64,000 nt of DNA, from assembly GCF_030463535.1 (NCBI RefSeq), contig NC_132898.1, positions 22,240,662 through 22,304,661 on the forward strand, in the 5' to 3' direction. The translations under genes and the position numbers were made by a program. Shown piece after piece: positions 56,464 to 64,000 of this stretch. The notes beneath the pieces were generated by a model. That model searched no databases. It was given only the letters and a program-made list of their open reading frames with translations, and had not been told where the DNA came from. How positions within the stretch are numbered: position 1 is the first letter of the stretch; the number at the start of each line of letters is the position of its first letter. Origin of the DNA: Salminus brasiliensis. Lineage: Eukaryota > Chordata > Actinopteri > Characiformes > Bryconidae.

Positions 56464-59206
56464 CTATATCAGCATAGACTGCAGAGTTTTGCGCACTGAT
56501 GCCATCTCCTCCTGCTGCTGTAAGGAAGAAGGAACACGTATCGGCATTGTCACTAAATTCTGCTGTAATGAAATAGTAATTTAACACCCATTTTATCATA
56601 AACCTCTCCCCTGCAGCTCCACCTCGCTGATGTTAATGTTTGGGCTTGTCACCCTGTAGCCCAGTCTTAGGAATAACCAACCCTTCAGTATTTACTTCTA
56701 AACGCTCCCTCACAGAAAGTTATTACACCAAATTGTTATGAATACTCTGCCTGATGCCGGAGTCTTGAGAAGATTTAATTGGGTAGAGGGATGAAATGCA
56801 TTGTGTTGTGTGGCCAAAAAACACTCCAAAAAAAATGTTTTTTTTCAGATTTGCTAAATGGGATAGAGGGTCAGGTGGGCTGTGGTCTGTAAGTAAGTTC
56901 AGTGTTTCTGATAAAATAGCCAATAAGTGTAGGTGGATAAAATCAACCTAACACTCAGATTGTTTTATTAGATTAAGTCTAACTTCAATTTACTGTGTTC
57001 ATGAGGATTTTCTTTTGGAGCAGCCCCATCTCCTGGCGTAATTCGCTCACTGCTGTGGTGTTCTGCTCTTCATGGGTGTTCTGCAGCTCTTGCATGCTCT
57101 GCGGATTTAAAGCAGGTACTAAAGCAGTCTTTCCAACATCATCCTAAACAAAAAACATTGTGTTGAGTGAGTTTACTTTGACATATTGGTCGACAAGCTG
57201 CTTGAGTGTCTTCAGCCTCTGGCCTTGGGAAACTCTCATTTGCTGGAACATCACCTGCTGGTGCTGGAACAAAGACTGAAACCAGACAAGTAGCTGATTA
57301 ATGTGATTCTGAAGCAGCAGGGCATATGGATGCACTCACTGTTTTATGATGTGTGTAAAGAAATAGAGAATGTAAAATTCTTCACATTTGTGTGCTTTAG
57401 GTTGTTTAACAAAACCCCCCATAAAAAGACAATGTGCATAAGTAATACAATGTGCATATAGAATATATATAAATATTTGACCTCACACTGATTTTAATTC
57501 ATTAGAAAACATTAGACAACAGAATTACTGCTTGAAAAGTTTATAAGTCTAGCACTACTAGAGCATTTTGTTGCCAAAACAATGTGATAAATATTATGAA
57601 ATTGTCTTTAAATGTTGTAATGTAATAATGTAACCACTAACTGGAGCTAATAATTACACAATATGCTAAGCAGTGTTTACTTTCATGTTTGCATCAGGAA
57701 ATAGGTAAGTGTCTTTTTTAATATTATTGGAAATTATTTCAGTCAATTTTTAAAAAATATATAATTTTTGATCATCACCTTCAGAACTATGCACTGATAA
57801 AAGATGTTAAAATGTGTGAAATGTTAAAATGTACTTTTTATGTAATGTAAACTGTACTCTTTCTATCAAAATCTTTGCACAAAGGTTTTAGAGCGTTTAA
57901 ATTATGTCAAAAGGCAAAAAATGACAAATGTGGGCATACAAAGTTTTGTTCAGCATTATGATCCTGCCAGCAGAATTGTTAGAGAGATTACCATGAGCTT
58001 CTTGTCCTGATCCTTAGTCCTCTGTATGTCTGATTTCCACTGCTGGAACACGGAGATGAACTGGGTCCAGTAATAATCAGACATCTGAGCCCTGTGATAC
58101 AGCAATAACAGATCAACGAGTAAATCAGTAATCAGTTAAGCAATGCATAGAGACTCTCTGTACATGCAAAATCTATGGACAAAACACTAACGCTCAACGC
58201 TACTCCACTGTGTCTATTGGGTTTGTTACCGCTCTTTCTGCTGGGACTTCCACATGTCTTCGATCTTCAGCTGGCTTGTTTTGAGAGCTGAGCTGGTGAA
58301 GGACTCAAAACATTTCCTCTTGGCCACAAATGATTTGTTTATATCAGCTGTCAGAAAAAGAGCTCATTAAAACAGTACTCATCCAACTAACAGAACCAAA
58401 CATTATTTAGACACTGATATAAAAAATAAATCACAGCACCTCCAAAATTGTCCAGCAAATTCTCCATGTTCATAACCTTGCCTCTGCAACCACAAATAAA
58501 ATTACATTTGCTGAGACAGGTCACAGATAATATTACACTCTATAGTAAAAAGTATCCTGATACCGGCTCCTTCTAACCAAGAGTTTGCTTTTTCTGGGAA
58601 GGCTTTACACTTGATTCATTCAGCCCCAAAAGTGTTAGAGCATCAGTGAGGTCGGTTATTGATGTTGGATGATTAGTTTTGTCACTCCAACTCATCCCCA
58701 AAGGTATTGGATTGAGCTCCATCACTCCAGAGAACACAGTTCCACAGCTCAATGCCTCTAGCCCACACTCAGCACTGGGCACAGTGACCCTGGGATCATA
58801 AGATCATGGCTGCTCCAGAGCATCCTGTTCTATTGGTCAGTGCTTTTCTATACAGATTACATGGCTGTGTGTGAACAACTTGTGTGTTAGACATCTTAAA
58901 GCAACTTCTTCTGAAACAACCCAGTAGAAGGGTGGCTGGATACTTTAGGACATGCAATATTATACTGTTAGAGTCTGTCTCTGAATGTAACACCAGTATA
59001 TTTTGATCAAAACCACTTTAATACCCCTGTGAGATGTCTGTAGATGAGCGACGTTTCCTCCCTTTAAATGAAGCACCTGGACAAAAGCACACACATCTAA
59101 GGCCTTTGTAAAATGCAGATCAATGTAACCTGATTCTTAGCCATTTTCATTTTTCAGTACCAGGTTTGTTGGTGTCATTATTGGCACTGACATCCTTTAG
59201 AGGCAT
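56464..59206 (-). CDS. sycp3: Synaptonemal complex protein 3
   Basis: Meiotic chromosome axis/lateral-element protein. It forms helical tetramers that bundle DNA and compact chromosome axes in meiotic prophase. Coding exons in transcript order: 59206-59161, 59076-59025, 58483-58440, 58347-58230, 58091-57992, 57275-57177, 57098-56994, 56517-56464 (TAG). They give 205 codons (human 236). The Cor1 domain is recognisable throughout: MENLLDNFGGADINKSFVAK, SALKTSQLKIEDMWKSQQKE, FISVFQQWKSDIQRTKDQD, QRLKTLKQLVDQYVKSMQEL and the signature ending ASVRKTLQSMLI. Most of the protein is predicted coiled coil. A basic patch (KGRKRRSS) near residue 20 may be a nuclear signal or DNA contact. The N-terminal extension is shorter than in mammals, which accounts for the length difference. 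It is convergent with cept1. Confidence 0.94.
58548..59010. mobile_element. MITE related to the 'cccaatacttttg' family, filling a sycp3 intron
   Basis: Reverse-orientation landmarks are 'gcatcagtgaggtcggttat', 'tgatgttggatgattagttt' and 'ccatcactccagagaacaca'. It occupies nearly all of the sycp3 intron 58484-59024. The second half ('ctgggatcataagatcatgg') is not shared with the shorter copies. Confidence 0.6.
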
Positions 59207-59225
59207 TGCTGGTGTTTTGCAGCCT
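59161..59225 (-). other. sycp3: sycp3 first coding exon with its 5' UTR part
   Basis: The acceptor gttttacag at 59226-59227 shows that the exon starts 19 bases before the ATG (59204-59206), so at least one further 5' non-coding exon exists upstream. A possible donor for it is gtaaga at 60088-60087 (exon end ..GATGATGCA), close to an AT run at 60166-60190. That link is tentative. Confidence 0.5.
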
Positions 59226-60165
59226 CTGTAAAACATAAATGAGAGAATCTGTACTTATTTAGAAGACAAGCCTGTGTAAATAATATAGAAACAAAGCTCT
59301 AGCTATATGTAGATATATAAATAAGCTACTCTGAAGGTTGCTACATTGACAGTAAGGTTTAGCTAGTCAGTATTGCAAGCAATGGTTCACTAATTATAGA
59401 GTTTGTACAGCTACACAGCCACAACGACTTACACTAGGGCAGAAAGCTAGCTAATATGTTACTGTGCTGCTTATCTAGCTAACTACTCAATAAATACTGC
59501 TAGTGCTAGCTACTGTCAGCATTTCAGCTAATGCTAGGACAGAGAAGTAAAGATAGATTTAAACAAAGTTAATTATGCTTTGGGCTAATTTAGATAAGCA
59601 AATTAGCTATATATTTTATATTAAAGCCAGTACTGTGGTAGCTATAGGTGCCGTTTCTTCCAGTAGTCAATTTTATAGCTAGGTTAGCACTAGCTAGCTA
59701 AGTAGCTCTGGTTAGCCTGTTAGCTAACACTAGTATATAGTTAAAATCAGCCTGCAAATGTGTGGAAGACGATTTAGACAACAAAGTGACAATCCTAAAG
59801 AATGTTAAAACTGTTACACTACAATACTAATGAATCCTAATGTATGAGTAACAATTAGCACACAGGCTAACGCTAATGTACTGTAGATAGCCTAGCTACA
59901 TACATAGATAGTCTGACTGAATGTGAGTAATAATGTTTTAGACGACGGTGGTAAATATGTCCACAATAATTCACCAGAAAACGATTATAAACTCCTAAGT
60001 GCTGATTGTGTTTAGTCGACCATTAGCTAGCTAGCTAGTTAGCAAACTGTTAGCCTCGTCCGAAGCCCGCTGGTTCGCTCCATCTTACTGCATCATCAGT
60101 ACAATCAGCAGTGCGAACTGATTGCTCACACTGCACCGATCCATGCTTATTGTCTTTTTCGTTTA

Positions 60166-60190
60166 TTATATATATATATATATATATATC
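60166..60190. repeat. (TA)n microsatellite
   Basis: TA run upstream of the sycp3 region. Confidence 0.9.
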
Positions 60191-60789
60191 ACTTAATCTG
60201 GGTCCTTTTTGAGAATCGATCCTCGCATTAAAATGTCAGTAGTGAGGGCTTTCTTTAAACAGCATACGTGTTTATTAACAATATGTATTTAACATGTATT
60301 TATTATTATTTATTAATAATTATAATTATATTAACTTCAGAATGTATTTAATAATAGTTGTATTACTATTACTAACCCCCCCCCACACACACACACTCCC
60401 CCGTTTAGACCTGCATTAATTATTTGCTTGCCTTAACTGGTTTATGCTGATCCACTAAACATGCCCTCTTTCTTTCAGTACTCTCTTTCTTTCTTTCTCT
60501 CTCTCTATAACGGCATTAGAAACAAAGTGCACATAACTTATTTAATGCTTATGCTTTCACATATACGACTTTTATTTTTACTTAATAACTTAATAAAAAT
60601 AATGTTGAACAAAATGTGTGTGTATAATATATAGGAGATGTCATACTCTTACACTTATTGAATATCTAAAATATATGAATATGATTTATGGCGCCTATTA
60701 CTCAGTGTGCCCTCTGCTGATGACTTACATTGATGGTGGTTATAACGGCTGTGTCTCAGTGCGCCCTCTACTCATGATTTACGGTTATA

Positions 60790-61000
60790 ACAGCCTGTGT
60801 CCCCCTGCTGGTGGAACCAGGCACCGCAGGGTCAGTGCAGATGACGTAAGCAAGGCGCATGAAGCTGATAGGAAGTGGACTGAGCTCACAGTGAGAGAGA
60901 AAGCAGGGTCTGATCTGCCGCTGCTTTTCTTCAGGTGAGGGGGAAATGACCCCGCCAGGCCATACCCCTAGGTGACGTCAGCAGCCCCCCTAAACAGGTG
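60790..61000 (+). promoter_or_regulatory. Possible promoter and first exon of a downstream plus-strand gene
   Basis: A CpG-containing stretch with a half-type CRE (TGACGTAA, 60842-60849) and a palindromic CRE (TGACGTCA, 60973-60980). Two donor-like sites follow exonic-looking sequence: ..GCTTTTCTTCAG|GTGAGG at 60935 and ..CTAAACAG|GTGAGC at 60999. No coding exon could be tied to it within the window. Confidence 0.35.
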
Positions 61001-61969
61001 AGCGCGGTGTGGTGTTCTGAGCTGGGTCAGCCGCACTGTGGAGAGTGTGTACGGGGCAGTGTGTTTATGTGGGTTAAACTCGTTCAGAGGGAGAGCTGGT
61101 TGGCTGTATGTGCAGATCTGCTCTCAGACTCACTAAAATTCAGTTACAGTAGAATGAAACCGGTTCAGAATCGTGTTTAGACTCTCTAACGGCTCTCAAA
61201 CAGGTCTGTAGATTTAATTAACAGTAAAAAAAAAAAAAGAAAAGTGCAGTAAACTGAGGGTAAAGTGTTATTTCTGTCACAGGACTCTCATGGGAGTCTA
61301 ACCAGAGGAAGTGAGAACCTGTGATGCTAAAAGAAAATACGGTGGCTTTCATTTCATCTGAAAAGAGGAAAGCTGTTGATTGGTCGTTTAGACTGGGAGA
61401 CCTGGGTGCAGAGGCAGCTTCTCAGACTGGACTGGACTTAAAGGTATGGAGTTACAGAGATGATCCACTGCTCTCATGCACAGTGTACAGCGGTCAGTGC
61501 TTTATCAGTACTATGAGAATATGTGACTATTTGTATGTATATATAATATATATGGTACAGATGGCTCCCCTTGCTCCCCGGAACAAAGGTGTGCTGTTAT
61601 CACAAATACCAGCATGGTTAGAGCACTTCTCAACCAATTAGATTGTGAGGTGTGAAGCAACTGTTGTATAAACAGAGCTCATAAAATACAAAGGGAGGGG
61701 AATAGTAATATATTTACACTAAATATTCATAACTTAGAGACTTTAAGTTGAGACTTTATCTCGATCCAAGCTGGATTTCTTTACAGCACAGAAACACAAA
61801 TCAATACTGCTTTAATATTCCAGATTAAATACATTAAAAACACCACTAATAGGTCACTCCTGATTTACTCCTCTAGAAATATCTTTATTTTTGTAATTTT
61901 TTTATTTATTTATACCTGTTTTCAAACTGAGTTATTGAATTGAGTTAAAACAAGTGATTTGATAGTTCT

Positions 61970-62860
61970 TATAACTATTAATAGAAGACGACCCGTGCCG
62001 CTGCATTCTGCATAAGTTGCAGGGGCCTGATGGTGCGCAAAGGGAGACCAGCCAGAAGACAGTTGCAGTAGTCAGGTCTTGAAGTGACGAGAGACTGATC
62101 GAGCACCTGGGCGGCTTCATTAGAGAGGAAGGGTTGAATTCTCCGGATGTTGTACAGGAGAAATCTGCATGACCGAGTTATGTTTGCTACATGACTTGAG
62201 AACGATAACTGATCATCCATGACTACACCAAGGCTTCAAGCTTCTGTAGAAGGAGCGACCAGTGAGTTCTCAAAGGAGATGGCAAGATCGTTTTGAAGTC
62301 CAGCAGTTCCCGGGATGTACAGCAGCTTTGTCTTGCTGGGGTTAAGTCTAAGGTGATGAGCCGCCATCCAAGAAGAGACATCAGCGAGACATGCTGAGAT
62401 GCGGGTAGAAACCATGTGTGTCAGACAGTTTACCAAGAGAGCTAGTGTAGAGTGAGAAAAGAAGAGGACCAAGAACCGAGCCTTGTGGAACACCAGTGGA
62501 GAGACTACGAGGACGTGTCCCCCTGCTATGTTACCTGGTATGATGCAAATCATCGCCATGCAGAGCCGGTAATTTCAAGGCCGCCACAGATAGACAGAAG
62601 GATCTTGTGGTCCACAGTGTCAAAAGCTGCGGAGAGGTCAAGGAGAATTAGAACCGATGACCGTTTGGCAGCTTTGGCTGCATGGAGCTTATCTGTAACT
62701 GCAATGAAAGCAGTTTCAGTAGAGTGTGCTGCTCTGAAGCCAGACAGGTCAGGGTCCTGTAGATTGTTCTGAGTAAGAAAGAGAGACAGTTGGTTGTAGA
62801 CAGGACGCTTGAGAACACCACGGTTATTGACCTCTGACGTGGATTTTTCAAACCTGCTGA
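61970..62860 (-). mobile_element. Degenerate L2-like LINE, reverse transcriptase fragment
   Basis: Minus-strand frames read, in order, GFRAAHSTETAFIAVTDKLH, SVLILLDLSAAFDTVDHKIL, DVSSWMAAHHLRLNPSKTKL-LYIPG, MDDQLSFSSHVANITRSCRF, LLYNIRRIQPFLSNEAAQVL and PLQLMQNAAARVVF. These are reverse transcriptase blocks of fish L2/CR1-type non-LTR elements. Frames are shifted, and a segment between the DTVDH and SSWMAAHH blocks appears deleted. Inactive. Confidence 0.85.
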
Positions 62861-62929
62861 TGGTAATGCTGATGCTGGGGTGGATCCACAGTTTAAGCTA
62901 TTGGCCCATTCTAGCATAACATATTTAAC

Positions 62930-64000
62930 CTATATAAGGTATTAACCGAGTTGAAGATAACATAGTTGACATTTTCCACCACTTTGTACTTCTGTACTTT
63001 CCTCAAACTAGATTCTGCACGACACATCTAAAAACAATTTTTTTTTTGTTTTCATGTTATCACTTAAAAAATTAAATGAGAGATTTACTCAATATTGCAA
63101 TAACACATCTAACATAATTAAGATACTGTTGGTGTGTGCTCAGCCTTTTATACAAAATAATGAGACAAGAACTGTGCCATATCTCACTGCCTTCCTCATG
63201 TTTCTCCCCAGAGGAAGTGACATCGCTGAGTGCAGGTCACATGTTTTTTATTAGAGCAATTTTTCTGCGGTTTTAAGTCAGATGTAAGTTGACCAGACAG
63301 AACAAAGGGGTTGACATAAAAAATAATTTTAGTCACTGAGAAATTGACAAACTAGGCTCAAATATATATTTTAATAATTTAGTTAAATTTTGTGTATAAA
63401 TTGTGCCTAAACTCTGAAAGTCACCAGACCAACCAATGTCCTGCCTTCTACAGAACTTCATTAAGCCAGTTCAGATTGTCACAAAGAGGACCTTGTGTCT
63501 ACCACTCAACCTGAGGACTTGTAACAGTGTGAATTCCTTTAGAAGACTAGCTGAAGTCCACTTGTTCCAGTTCTTTGAATGCTATTCTGATCAATGCTAC
63601 CCCAATCACCTTACTTTGTTCAACCTAATATGTTAGCCCTGAGCTAATGCTTTAGCCATGAGCTAATACGCTAACTCTGTTGTAATGGCTAATTATGCTT
63701 CAGACTGTTTTATACCTACTGCGTGTTTGTTGCGTCCGTTGTAGAAGGGTTCCTGGCCACCATACACACCGCACCTGAAAGATGTTTAATTAAATGCAAA
63801 AATACAGTGTAATCTCCTTGTAACGTCACCTAAATATGCAATCCCAAAATTCCTTTACATATAAATACCGGGGTCCTTTATTCCACGTTTGTACTCTGCA
63901 GAAGAGAGCAGTTCATTCCAGCCTCAGGCTTCAATAGCTTTGCGCTACAGTGCCACCTCTCAGCCGTGGCATCAAAGCACATGATCGCCAGGGACGGTAT
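62930..64000. other. Unassigned end of window
   Basis: No recognisable gene. One candidate minus-strand exon (about 63718-63774, frame CVYGGQEPFYNGRNKHA, acceptor ctttcag) has plausible edges but no family match I can name. AT-rich low-complexity sequence fills much of the rest. Confidence 0.3.

Noticed and set aside
63717-63774. Candidate exon CVYGGQEPFYNGRNKHA on the minus strand
   Set aside because: Splice edges are plausible but short and unsupported by any neighbouring exon or family match. Mentioned only as unassigned sequence.

Overview
The window is vertebrate genomic DNA, almost certainly from a teleost fish. Every gene is split by GT-AG introns, the proteins are closest to vertebrate families, and the introns carry fish-style repeats: Tc1-like remnants, L2-type LINE fragments, tRNA-derived SINEs, several MITE families and abundant CA/CT microsatellites. 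The SINE type and overall repeat style suggest an otophysan, perhaps a characiform. That last point is inference.

Layout. (1) About 1.2-27.1 kb, plus strand: 42 coding exons of an L-type calcium channel alpha-1S gene (cacna1s, CaV1.1), from repeat I segment S1 to the stop codon. The exon encoding the N-terminus lies before the window. (2) 27.1-33.3 kb: no gene seen; a SINE, at least three MITEs and minisatellites, probably including both 3' UTRs. (3) 33.3-43.3 kb, minus strand: all 13 coding exons of the NDR kinase stk38, plus a likely 5' non-coding exon. (4) 43.3-45.6 kb: spacer between divergent genes, with microsatellites and a LINE 3' end. (5) 45.6-52.7 kb, plus strand: choline/ethanolamine phosphotransferase cept1, with an NRF1-like promoter motif, candidate 5' UTR exons and 8 coding exons. 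(6) 56.5-59.2 kb, minus strand: synaptonemal complex protein sycp3, 8 coding exons, converging on cept1. (7) 60.1-64 kb: no firm gene; a degraded L2-like LINE on the minus strand and a possible first exon of a further plus-strand gene.

The four genes do not form a pathway: muscle voltage sensor, growth/polarity kinase, phospholipid synthesis, meiosis. All exon phases join without a break: 1735 codons for the cacna1s part, 469 for stk38, 413 for cept1 and 205 for sycp3.

Most notable observations. The selectivity-filter glutamate of channel repeat I is replaced by glutamine, which fits the non-conducting CaV1.1 reported for teleosts. Several intronic minisatellites look as if they grew from an exon edge and so contain copies of a real splice site: a 41-bp array holding about nine copies of an stk38 splice donor, and a 23-bp array of about 30 degenerate copies of a cacna1s donor, with weaker cases at two other exons. 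The convergent cept1-sycp3 pair mirrors the CHPT1-SYCP3 pair of mammals although the protein here is CEPT1-like.
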